This document shows, in pieces, positions 1 to 8,389 of a DNA stretch of 58,161 nt (position 1 is the stretch's first letter; every line of letters starts with the position of its first letter). The position numbers and the translations under genes were made by a program. This DNA is from Saccoglossus kowalevskii (lineage: Eukaryota; Hemichordata; Enteropneusta; Harrimaniidae): NCBI RefSeq assembly GCF_000003605.2, contig NW_003139495.1, positions 1-58,161 on the forward strand. Direction: 5' to 3'. The notes under the pieces are model-generated. The model was not told where the DNA came from. It did no database searches and worked only from the letters and a program-made list of their open reading frames with translations.

Positions 1-628
1 TATTGTGATATCCGTAATAACATTTGCTTCGCACTTTCATAAATACCTCACCTGTTACATAATCTATATTAAGTGTATTGGGTTATTGTTTTATAGCACG
101 CATAAATGAAATGTAATGTACGTGAAAATTATTGAATGTCATTCATGAAATGAGCATAGATCATCCGTGATTTCAATATGCCAATCAGTAAACGATCACA
201 AGATGGCGCTCCAACAAACAGTCTGCTTAACAGCGCCCTCAAAATCGTAGAATTATATAACCGTCTTAAGCAAGTCAGTGACATCTATTCTTCTACCTGA
301 ATAATGCATCACCACTGGACGTTTTTAGCAGGCTTTGTAAAAACTGGGTAAATAAATAAGTAAAAAACAGCACTTCACAGGATTGCAAGCAATTATCGTT
401 AGATTTATACGTCAGCTGTGATGCCATTTATCCATTTTAATTGAATCGGGTTAATCAGGTGTTTAACTCAAATTCGACGTATTTGCAATTTTGTGACCAT
501 AAAAATGGCGATCGATGTCATTTAAATTAGATGAAATAAATGTTGGAGATTGGATTGCGAATGGAATTTGCGATTTGGAAATGTTTCGATTCAATTATTC
601 TCCAATTCGTGGATCCAAAACATACTCA
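1..628. other. Spacer of the left-edge unit
   Basis: This is the 5' flank of a Fox copy that lies off the left edge. It contains the CTATAAAA-type box region near 90-97 and the forkhead-site region. Here the first forkhead site is degenerate (GTAAAAA, 337-343) and the second is intact (GTAAATA, 348-354). It also holds a copy of the ATGGCGATCGATGTCATTT block and the short inverted repeat next to the tRNA. I see no gene in it. Confidence 0.7.
617..620 (-). terminator. Pol III terminator TTTT of the first tRNA
   Basis: The plus strand reads AAAA, so the minus strand has TTTT starting 9 nt past the discriminator base of the tRNA. Four T residues are the minimal Pol III stop. The same run at the same spacing follows the tRNA in the other units. 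Confidence 0.65.
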
Positions 629-735
629 TTCCACAGGTGAGGCTCGAACTCACAACCTTCGCATTACGCATTACTCAGTAACAGAGCAGTACTGCCATAT
701 AAGTAGGGCATTCTAACCGATTGTGCCACTGGGGA
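629..735 (-). tRNA. Degenerate tRNA-Ile(UAU), subfamily A unit
   Basis: It aligns with the intact copy at 6452-6551 but has lesions. The acceptor stem has one mismatch (TCCACAG on the plus strand instead of TCCCCAG). A 7-nt repeat (GCATTAC twice) lies at the 3' side of the intron and anticodon stem. The anticodon stem has a C29-C41 clash and a lost 27-43 pair, and the D-stem 3' side is changed. The UAU anticodon loop and the T arm are still readable. It is probably a pseudogene. Confidence 0.55.
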
Positions 736-834
736 AGATAAAACAACCCATTGAGTGCACTTTCAATAGGATAACCGCATTTTGTGTAATACAACTTGCG
801 TCAGAAATATCGTGGAATTTTAATATTAGTTCTC

Positions 835-840
835 TTTATT
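835..840 (-). promoter_or_regulatory. Poly(A) signal AATAAA of Fox copy 1
   Basis: TTTATT on the plus strand gives AATAAA on the Fox strand, 107 nt past the stop codon and about 100 nt before the tRNA 5' end. It is present at the same place in nearly every unit. In copy 11 (near 20,245-20,255) it is changed to AATAAT. Confidence 0.6.
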
Positions 841-946
841 TTAAATTTGACGATTCATATATAATTGCACGAATATAAGTTAAAAGTAAAACATATACAA
901 ACAAATACACTCATACGTAGCTGATATTTAGCAGCACGGTTTATTA

Positions 947-1774
947 TTAAAACTTTCTTGAAACTGGTGGATAATACAAAATGACTCGACTTGAAGAAAT
1001 ATGACTACTTGCATTGAGCGATTGGCCATGAATGTCACGCGCTGTGTCTTTTGTGTCATTCCGAACAATACGTCCAACATGTTTAATCCTTTTATTGTCC
1101 GATACATCACAGTGGCCGGCTTTTCGTTTCGGCTGACAGCATAGTATTTTGGCAATACTAAAGTCACTAAACTGTTTTCCGTTTACAAGTCTTTCTTGTG
1201 TTCTCTCGCTACGTGTAATCGAGAAAACGTAATTTGGCGTATGTTTCTTGCATGACTCCACCGACGACGACGTGCTTTCAGGTTTATATCGGGTAATATA
1301 ATCCTCGTTCGCTTGGCTGTTCGTTGTTATAAACTCGTGGTTATTGGATTTCTTATATCCTCGACGACGGCGGCGGAAGTCGTTTTCAGAAAACATTTCT
1401 TTCCAACCCTCTGCTAGTCTCCAGAAATGACCGTGAGTCAGTTCATGTATACTACGAGGACTCTTGATGAAGCAATTGTTTACAGAGAGGTTTTGACGGA
1501 TTGAATTCTTCCAGCCCGGGCTCTTCACCCGATAATACGGAAAAGTTGTCTCTATATAGCGGTATATATCTTTCAATGTAGCCCTCTGTTCCGCGTTTGA
1601 CCTTATAGCCAAGACGATAAGTGCTACGAAGCTATACGGCGGTCGGTCTACGCATGACAATGTACTGTGAGAGTTGAAATTACTGGTATACGGTGGATTG
1701 GCATACATATGCTGTATGCGTGAGTAAACATCTGCAGCATACATTACGTTACCTCTTGGATTGTGCATCGTCAT
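947..1774 (-). CDS. Fox copy 1: forkhead transcription factor, subfamily A, intact
   Basis: 275 residues, single exon. The start is the ATG at 1774-1772, with G at -3; the frame stays open upstream only to a TTG. The forkhead domain covers residues ~43-141: DRPPYSFVALIVLAI (helix 1), [16 protein letters not shown] (helix 2), W-KNSIRQNLSVNNCF (recognition helix 3, ~88-102), GHFWRL (wing region), then the basic run RRRRRGYKK (~134-142), a likely nuclear localisation signal. Residues 205-211, FSIAKIL, match the eh1 (Groucho/TLE-binding) consensus F-S-I-x-x-I-L. A PEST-like stretch (KPESTSSSVESCK) lies between, and a second basic patch KRK follows eh1. The C-terminus ends with the hydrophobic RVILYYPPV. 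Forkhead domains bind RYAAAYA-type DNA in the nucleus, and eh1 implies a repressor. Histidine of the usual NSIRHNLS is glutamine here. The Fox class is uncertain; FoxQ2-like is a guess from known invertebrate expansions. Nearly identical to copy 30. Confidence 0.87.
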   Translation of the reverse strand: MTMHNPRGNVMYAADVYSRIQHMYANPPYTSNFNSHSTLSCVDRPPYSFVALIVLAIRSNAEQRATLKDIYRYIETTFPYYRVKSPGWKNSIRQNLSVNNCFIKSPRSIHELTHGHFWRLAEGWKEMFSENDFRRRRRGYKKSNNHEFITTNSQANEDYITRYKPESTSSSVESCKKHTPNYVFSITRSERTQERLVNGKQFSDFSIAKILCCQPKRKAGHCDVSDNKRIKHVGRIVRNDTKDTARDIHGQSLNASSHISSSRVILYYPPVSRKF

Positions 1775-1847
1775 CTCGAATGATGTATTTTTTGTGAATT
1801 TAAGAATCGTTTGAGTCAACAAGGTAGAACTTAAGTCACCTTGAAAT

Positions 1848-2000
1848 CTGCATATTATTCAAAATAACCAAATCAGAGAGCAGGAAATCAAATGCCATTA
1901 ACCCCTAATTACAATCAGCACTTATTGGCGATAATCGAACAAATTCACCTATTGTGATATCCGTAATAACATGTGCTTCGCACTTTCATAAATACATCAC
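1848..2000 (-). other. Possible 5'UTR intron of Fox copy 1
   Basis: On the Fox strand AACAG/GTGATG (GT at 2000-1999) resembles a 5' splice site; most other units have the better AACAG/GTGAGATATT. TGCAG/ATTTC (ending at 1848) resembles a 3' splice site and leaves a 73-nt leader before the ATG. Both sites recur in nearly every unit. The pyrimidine tract is poor and the first exon would be very short, so the TGCAG could instead be a trans-splice acceptor, or neither. Low confidence. Confidence 0.3.
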
Positions 2001-2037
2001 CTGTTACATATTCTATATAAAGTGTATTGGGTTATTG

Positions 2038-2045
2038 TTTTATAG
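2038..2045 (-). promoter_or_regulatory. TATA-like box CTATAAAA upstream of Fox copy 1
   Basis: TTTTATAG on the plus strand reads CTATAAAA on the Fox strand, ~265 nt upstream of the ATG. The same motif, in GTTATTGTTTTATAG, recurs in almost all units (copy 21's upstream has TTTTAAAG at ~39,722). A nearby TCTATATAAAG block could act in either direction. Confidence 0.4.
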
Positions 2046-2285
2046 CATGCATAAATGAAATGTAATGTACGTGAAAATTATTGAATGTCATTCATGAAAT
2101 GAGCATAGATCATCCGTGATTTCAATATGCCAATCAGTAAACGATCACGAGATGGCGCTCCAACAAACAGTCTGCTTAACAGCGCCCTCAAAATCGTAGA
2201 ATTATATAACCGTCTTAAGCAAGTCAGTGACATCTATTCTTCTACCTGAATAATGCATCACCACTGGACGTTTTTAGCAGGCTTT

Positions 2286-2303
2286 GTAAACACTGGGTAA
2301 ATA
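2286..2303 (+). promoter_or_regulatory. Paired forkhead consensus sites, 11 bp apart
   Basis: GTAAACA (2286-2292) and GTAAATA (2297-2303) both fit the forkhead consensus RYAAAYA. Their starts are 11 bp apart, about one helical turn. They lie ~510 nt upstream of the Fox copy 1 ATG. Most units keep the pair, for example 8101-8107 with 8112-8118. Some keep only one: at 4233-4239 and 6167-6173 the second is GTAATTA. The region is AT-rich, so function is inferred. Confidence 0.5.
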
Positions 2304-2577
2304 AATAAGTAAAAAACAGCACTTCACAGGATTGCAAGCAATTATCGTTAGATTTATACGTCAGCTGTGATGCCATTTATCCATTTTAATTGAATCGGGT
2401 TAATCAGGTGTTTAACTCAAATTCGACGTATTTGCAATTTTGTGACCATAAAAATGGCGATCGATGTCATTTAAATTAGATGAAATAAATGCTGGAGATT
2501 GGATTGCGAATGGAATTTGCGATTTGGAAATGTTTCGATTCAATTATTCTCCAATTCGTGGACCCAAAACATACTCA

Positions 2578-2684
2578 TTCCACAGGTGAGGCTCGAACTC
2601 ACAACCTTCGCATTACGCATTACTCAGTAACAGAGCAGTACTGCCATATAAGTAGGGCGCTCTAACCGATTGTGCCACTGGGGA
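2578..2684 (-). tRNA. Degenerate tRNA-Ile(UAU)
   Basis: It shares the acceptor mismatch and the 7-nt GCATTAC repeat with the copy at 629-735. The C29-C41 clash in the anticodon stem and an altered D-stem 3' strand are also present. Anticodon loop CUUAUA and the T arm are preserved. Probably non-functional. Confidence 0.55.
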
Positions 2685-2876
2685 AGATGAAACAACCCAT
2701 TGAGTGCACTTTCAATAGGATAACCGCATTTTGTTTAATACAACTTGCGACAGAAATATCGTGGAATTTTAATATTAGTTCTCTTTATTTAAATTTGACG
2801 GTTCATATATAATTGCTCGAATATAAGTTAAAAGTAATACATATACAAAACAAATAGGCTCATACGTAGCTGATAT

Positions 2877-3722
2877 TTAGCAGCACGGTTTATTATTAAA
2901 GCTTTCTGAAACTGGTGGATAATACAAAATGACTCGACTTGAAGAATTCTGACTACTTGCATTGAAAGATTGACCAGGAATGTCACGCGCAGTGTCTTTT
3001 GTGACATTACTAACAATACGTCCAACACGTTTAATCCTTTTATTGTCCGATACATCACAGTGGCCCGCTTTTCGTTTCGACTGACAACGTAGTATTTTGG
3101 CAATACTAAAGTCACTAAACTGTTTTCCGTTTACATGTCCTTCTTGTGTTCTCTCACTATGTGTAATCGAGGAAACGTAATTTGGCGTCTGTTTCTTGCA
3201 TGACTCCACCGACGACGGCGTGCTTTCAGGTTTATATCGCGCAATATAATCCTCGTTCGCGTGGCTGTTACTTGTTATAAACTCGTGGTTATTGGATTTC
3301 TTATATCCTCGACGACGGCGGCGGAAGTCGCTTTCAGCAAACATTTCTTTCCAACCCTCTGCTAGTCTCCAGAAATGACCGTGAGTCAGGTCATGTATAC
3401 TACGAGGACTCTTGATGAAGCAATTGTTCAAAGAGAGGTTATGACGGATTGAATTCTTCCAGCCAGGGATCGTCACACGATAATACGGAAAAGTTGTCTC
3501 TATATAGCGGTAGATATCTTTCAATGTAGCCCTCTGTTTCGCGTATGACCTTATAGCCAAGACGATAAGTGCTACGAAGCTATACGGCGGTCGGTCTATG
3601 CATGACAATGTACTGTGAGAGTTGAAAATACTGGTATACGGTGGATTGGCATACATATGCTGCGTGCGTGAGTATACATCTGCAGCATACATTAAGTTAC
3701 CTCTTGGAGTGTGCATCGTCAT
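2877..3722 (-). CDS. Fox copy 2: forkhead factor, subfamily B, altered last residues
   Basis: 281 residues from the ATG at 3722. Forkhead domain with canonical [13 protein letters not shown]; a VTIPGW segment before helix 3 has I where relatives have S. RRRRRGYKK and eh1 FSIAKIL are present. A 1-nt loss near the end (CTTTCTGAAACT instead of CTTTCTTGAAACT) replaces the usual ending SRKF by SESFNNKPCC, using the next stop. Everything before this is intact, so it is probably functional. Confidence 0.82.
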   Translation of the reverse strand: MTMHTPRGNLMYAADVYSRTQHMYANPPYTSIFNSHSTLSCIDRPPYSFVALIVLAIRSYAKQRATLKDIYRYIETTFPYYRVTIPGWKNSIRHNLSLNNCFIKSPRSIHDLTHGHFWRLAEGWKEMFAESDFRRRRRGYKKSNNHEFITSNSHANEDYIARYKPESTPSSVESCKKQTPNYVSSITHSERTQEGHVNGKQFSDFSIAKILRCQSKRKAGHCDVSDNKRIKRVGRIVSNVTKDTARDIPGQSFNASSQNSSSRVILYYPPVSESFNNKPCC

Positions 3723-4442
3723 CTCGAATGATGTATTTTTTGTGAATTTAAGAATGGTTTGAATCAACAAGGTAGACCATAAGTCACCTTGAAATCTGCA
3801 TATTATTCAAAATAACCCAATCAGAGAGCAGGAAAACAAATGGCATTAACCCCTAATTAAAATACAGCACTTAATGGTGATAATGGAACAAATTTACCTA
3901 TTGTGTTATCCGTAATATCATGTGCTTCGCACTTTCATAAATATCTCACCTGTTACATAATCTATATAAAGTGTATTGCGTCATTGTTTTATAGCATGGA
4001 TGAATGAAATGTAATGTACGTGAAAATTATTGAATATCATTCTTGAAATGAACATAGATCATCCGTAATTTCAATTTGCCAATCAGTAAACGATCACAAG
4101 ATAGCGCCCAAATAAACCGTCTGCTAAACAGCGCCCTCAAAATCGTAAAACTATATAACCGTCTTGAGCAAGTCAATGACATTTATCTTCTGCTAAATAG
4201 TGCATCACCACTAGTCGTTTTTAGCAGGCTTGGTAAACACTGGGTAATTAAAATAAAAAAACAGCACTTCATATGATTGCATGCAATTATAGTTAAATAT
4301 ATACGTCAGCTGTGATGCCATTTATCCATTTTAATTGAGTCGGGTTAAGCAGGTCTTTTAACTCAAATTCGACGTATTTTGCGACCATGTAAATGGCGAT
4401 CGATGTCATTTAAATTAGATGAAACTAAATGCTGGAGATTGG

Positions 4443-4463
4443 ATCGCGAATGGAATTTGCGAT
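4443..4463. repeat. Short inverted repeat beside the tRNA
   Basis: ATCGCGAAT and ATTTGCGAT form a 9-bp stem with one mismatch and a 3-nt loop (GGA), ~55 bp beyond the 3' end of the tRNA. It is present in many units. In others (for example 6386-6406) the adjoining sequence changes to GCGATCATAAGTG. It could be a transcript hairpin or simply sequence bias. Confidence 0.4.
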
Positions 4464-4517
4464 TTGGAAATGTTTCGATTCAATTATTCTCCAATTCGTG
4501 GATTCAAAACATACTCA

Positions 4518-4617
4518 TTCCCCAGGTGAGGCTCGAACTCACAATCTCCGCATTACTCAGTAACAGAGCAGTACTGCCATATAAGTACGGCGCGCTAACC
4601 GATTGTGCCACTGGGGA
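4518..4617 (-). tRNA. tRNA-Ile(UAU), intron-containing
   Basis: Intact cloverleaf as in 6452-6551, with a single change in the variable loop (AGATT instead of AGGTT). Anticodon UAU. Confidence 0.9.
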
Positions 4618-4828
4618 AGATGAAGCAACCTATTGAGTACACTTTCAATAGGATAACCGCATTTTGTTCAATACAACTTGCGTCAGAAATATCGTGGAAT
4701 TTTAATATTAGTTCTCTTTATTTAAATTTGACGGTTCATATATAATTGTACGAATATAAGTTAAAAGTAATACATATACAGAACAAATACACTCATACGT
4801 GGCTGATATTTAGCAGCACTGTTTATTA

Positions 4829-5654
4829 TTAAAACTTTCTTGAAACTGGTGGGTAATACAAAATGACTCGAATTGAAGATATCTGACTACTTGCATTGAA
4901 AGATTGACCAGGAATGTCACGCGCAGTGTCTTGTGTGACATTACTAACAATACGTCCAACACGTTTAATCCTTTTATTGTCCGATACATCACAGTGGCCG
5001 GCTTTTCGTTTCGACTGACAACGTAGTATTTTGGCAATACTAAAGTCACTAAACTGTTTTCCGTTTACATGTCTTTCTTGTGTTCTCTCGCTATGTGTAA
5101 TCGAGTCAACGTAATTTGGCGTCTGTTTCTTGCATGACTCCACCGACGACGGCGTGCTTTCAGTTTATATCGCGCAATATAATCCTCGTTCGCTTGGCTG
5201 TTAGTTGTTATAAACTCGTGGTTATTGGATTTCTTATATCCTCGACGACGGAGGGGGAAGTCGCTTTCAGCAAACAATTCTTCCAACCCTCTGCTAGTCT
5301 CCAGAAATGACCGTGAGTCAGGTCATGTATACTACGAGGACTCTTGATGAAGCAATTGTTCAAAGAGAGGTTATGACGGATTGAATTCTTCCAGCCAGGG
5401 CTCGTCACACGATAATACGGAAAAGTTGTCTCTATATAGCGGTAGATATCTTTCAATGTAGCCCTCTGTTTCGCGTATGACCTTATAGCCAAGACGATAA
5501 GTGCTACGAAGCTATACGGCGGTCGGTCTATGCATGACAATGTACTGTGAGAGTTGAAAATACTGGTATACGGTGGATTGGCATACATATGCTGCGTGCG
5601 TGAGTATACATCTGCAGCATACATTAAGTTACCTCTTGGAGTGTGCATCGTCAT
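4829..5654 (-). pseudogene. Fox copy 3: frameshifted twice (subfamily B)
   Basis: From the ATG at 5654 the frame is open through the forkhead core (NSIRHNLS present) to GHFWRLAEGWK. A net 1-nt loss near 5275 (AACAATTCTTCC for AACATTTCTTTCC) then moves it into another frame that stops at 5208, a 148-residue product without the basic tail. A second 1-nt loss near 5162 (TTTCAGTTTAT for TTTCAGGTTTAT) breaks the middle. The eh1 and C-terminal part remain readable in the original frame down to 4829. A truncated forkhead-only protein could still be made. Confidence 0.8.
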
Positions 5655-6439
5655 CTCGAATGATGTATTTTTTGTGAATTTAAGAATGGTTTGAATCAAC
5701 AAGGTAGACCATAAGTCACCTTGAAATCTGCATATTATTCAAAATAACCCAATCAGAGAACAGGAAAACAAATGCCATTAACCCCTAATTAAAATACAGC
5801 ACTTAATGGCGATAATCGAACAAATTCACCTATTGTGTTATCCGTAATATCATGTGCTTAGCACTTTCATAAATATCTCACCTGTTACATAATCTATATA
5901 AAGTGTATTGGGTTATTGTTTTATAGAATGGATAAATGAAATGTAATGTACGTAAAAATTATTGAATATCATTCTTGAAATGAACATAGATCATCCGTAT
6001 TTTCAATTTGCCAATCAGTAAACGATCACAAGATAGCGCCCAAATAAACCGTCTGCTAAACAGCGCCCTCAAAATCGTAAAACTATATAACCGTCTTGAG
6101 CAAGTCAATGACATTTATTCTTCTGCCTAAATAGTGCATTACCACTTGACGATTTTAGCAGACTTGGTAAACACTGGGTAATTAAAGTAAAAAAAACAGC
6201 ACTTCATAGGATTGCATGCAATTATAGTTAGATATATACGTCAGCTGTGATGCCATTTATCCATTTTAATTGAGTCGGGTTAAGCAGGTCTTTTAACTCA
6301 AATTCGACGTATTTTGCGACCATATAAATGGCGATCGATGTCATTTAAATTAGATGAAACTAAATGCTGGAGATTGGATCGCGAATGGAATTTGCGATCA
6401 TAAGTGTTTAAATTCAATTATTCTCCAATTCGTGGATTC

Positions 6440-6443
6440 AAAA
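6440..6443 (-). terminator. Pol III terminator TTTT
   Basis: Four T residues on the tRNA strand, 9 nt past the discriminator base of the intact tRNA at 6452-6551. Confidence 0.65.
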
Positions 6444-6451
6444 CATACTCA

Positions 6452-6551
6452 TTCCCCAGGTGAGGCTCGAACTCACAACCTCCGCATTACTCAGTAACAG
6501 AGCAGTACTGCCATATAAGTACGGCGCGCTAACCGATTGTGCCACTGGGGA
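6452..6551 (-). tRNA. tRNA-Ile(UAU), intact reference copy with 26-nt intron
   Basis: The minus strand folds as a complete cloverleaf. Acceptor stem TCCCCAG/CTGGGGA has 7 pairs, with discriminator A73. The D arm is GCAC-AATCGGTTA-GCGC, with one A-C mismatch. Anticodon stem CCGTA/TGCGG closes the loop C32 U33 U34 A35 U36 A37. A 26-nt intron follows position 37, then A38. T arm is GTGAG-TTCGAGC-CTCAC with a good B box. Exon length is 74 nt. Intron position and anticodon fit eukaryotic nuclear tRNA-Ile(UAU), which reads AUA codons. Transcription is by Pol III from internal A and B boxes. It lies ~210 nt downstream of the Fox stop on the same strand. Confidence 0.94.
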
Positions 6552-6694
6552 AGATGAAACAAACAATTGAGTGCACTTTCAATAGTATAACCGCATTTTG
6601 TTCAATACAACTTGCGTCAGAAATCTCGTGGAATTTTAATATTAGTTCTCTTTATTCAAATTTGACGCTTCATATATAATTGTACGAATATAAG

Positions 6695-7558
6695 TTAAAA
6701 GTAATACATATACAGAACAAATCCACTCACACGTAGCTGATATTTAGCAGCACGGTTTATTATTAAAACTTTCTTGAAACTGTGGATAATACAAAATGAC
6801 TCGAATTGAAGATATCTGACTACTTGCATTGAAAGATTGGCCAGGAATGTCACGCGCAGTGTCTTTTGTGACATTACTAACAATACGTCCAACACGTTTA
6901 ATCCTTTATTGTCCGATACATCACAGTGGCCGGCTTTTCGTTTCGACTGACAACGTAGTATTTTGGCAATACTAAAGTCACTAAACTGTTTTCCGTTTAC
7001 ATGTCCTTCTTGTGTTCTCTCGCTATGTGTAATCGAGGAAACGTAATTTGGCGTCTGTTTCTTGCATGACTCCACCGACGACGGCGTGCTTTCAGGTTTA
7101 TATCGCGCAATATAATCCTCGTTCGCGTGGCTGTTAGTTGTTATAAACTCGTGGTTATTGGATTTCTTATATCCTCGACGACGGTGGCGGAAGTCGCTTT
7201 CAGCAAACATTTCTTTCCAACCCTTTGCTATTCTCCAGAAATGACCGTGAGTCAGGTCCTGTATACTACGAGGACTCTTGATGAAGCAATTGTTCAAAGA
7301 GAGGTTATGACGGATTGAATTCTTCCAGCCAGGGCTCGTCACACGATAATACGGAAAAGTTGTCTCTATATAGCGGTAGATATCTTTCAATGTAGCCCTC
7401 TGTTTCGCGTATGACCTTATAGCCAAGACGATAAGTGCTACGAAGCTATACGGCGGTCGGTCTATGCCTGACAATGTACTGTGAGAGTTGAAAATACTGG
7501 TATACGGTGGATTGGCATACATATGCTGCGTGCGTGCGTGAGTAAATATCTGCAGCAT
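6695..7558 (-). CDS. Fox copy 4: N-terminally shifted forkhead ORF with alternative tail
   Basis: A 4-bp duplication (GCGT, near 7530) puts the usual ATG (7592) out of frame with the forkhead domain. A second ATG at 7558, overlapping in another frame, opens a 287-residue ORF (MLQIFTHARTQHMYANPP) that re-enters the forkhead frame. [16 protein letters not shown] and eh1 FSIAKIL are intact. A 1-nt loss (AATCCTTTATT for AATCCTTTTATT, ~6902) then replaces the RIKRVGRIV tail by GLNVLDVLL. A further loss near the end carries it to a stop at 6695. The standard stop would be 6763. Function is possible but doubtful. Confidence 0.6.
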   Translation of the reverse strand: MLQIFTHARTQHMYANPPYTSIFNSHSTLSGIDRPPYSFVALIVLAIRSYAKQRATLKDIYRYIETTFPYYRVTSPGWKNSIRHNLSLNNCFIKSPRSIQDLTHGHFWRIAKGWKEMFAESDFRHRRRGYKKSNNHEFITTNSHANEDYIARYKPESTPSSVESCKKQTPNYVSSITHSERTQEGHVNGKQFSDFSIAKILRCQSKRKAGHCDVSDNKGLNVLDVLLVMSQKTLRVTFLANLSMQVVRYLQFESFCIIHSFKKVLIINRAAKYQLRVSGFVLYMYYF

Positions 7559-8389
7559 ACATTAAGTTACCTCTTGGAGTGTGCATCGTCATCTCGAATG
7601 ATGTACTTCTTGTGAATTTAAGAATGGTTTGAATCAACAATGTAGACCATAAGTCACCTTGAAATCTGCATATTATTCAAAATAACCCAATCAGAGAGCA
7701 GGAAAACAAATGCCATTAACCCCTAATTAAAATACGGCACTTAATGGCGATAATCGAACAAATTCACCTATTGTGTTATCCATAATATCATGTGCTTCGC
7801 ACTTTCATAAATATCTCACCTGTTACATAATCTATATAAAGTGTATTGGGTTATTGTTTTATAGAATGGATAAATGAAATGTAATGTACGTGAAAATTAT
7901 TGAATATCATTCTTGAAATGAACATAGATCATCCGTATTTTCAATTTGCCAATCAGTAAACGATCACAAGATAGCTCCCAAACAGTCTGCTAAACAGCGC
8001 CCTCAAAATCGTAAAACTATATAACCGTCTTGAGCAAGTCAATGACATTTATTCTTCTGCCTAAATAGTGCATTACCACTTGACGATTTTAGCAGGCTTG
8101 GTAAACACTGGGTAAATAAAGTAAAAAAAAAAACAGCACTTCATAGGATTGCATGCAATTATAGTTAGATATATACGTCAGCTGTGATGCAATTTATCCA
8201 TTTTAATTGAGTCGGGTTAAGCAGGTCTTTTAACTCAAATTCGACGTATTTTGCGACCATATAAATGGCGATCGATATCATTTAAATTAGATGAAACTAA
8301 ATGCTGGAGATTGGATCGCGAATGGAATTTGCGATTTGGAAATGTTTCGATTCAATTATTCTCCAATTCATGGATTCAAAACATACTCA

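Noticed and set aside
181-250. GATGGCGCTC / CAGCGCCCTC pair as an inverted-repeat element
   Set aside because: The arms do not pair well beyond six bases, and the first is changed to GATAGCGCCC in many units.
928-1167. 79-82 codon minus-strand ORF (starts MTLVLPKYY) as a separate gene
   Set aside because: It is the alternate frame of the Fox C-terminal region and starts inside the Fox ORF, mostly from a TTG. It matters only where a 1-nt loss fuses it to the Fox frame.
1775-1822. Fox start 16 codons further upstream
   Set aside because: The codon there is TTG, not ATG. The first in-frame ATG, with a purine at -3, is at 1774 and its equivalents.
4379-4636. Plus-strand ORFs of ~65-85 codons over each tRNA (RLELTTSALLSNRAV... 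type)
   Set aside because: They are the antisense of the tRNA and its flank. They repeat only because the unit repeats, and such tRNA-antisense frames are a well-known source of spurious proteins.
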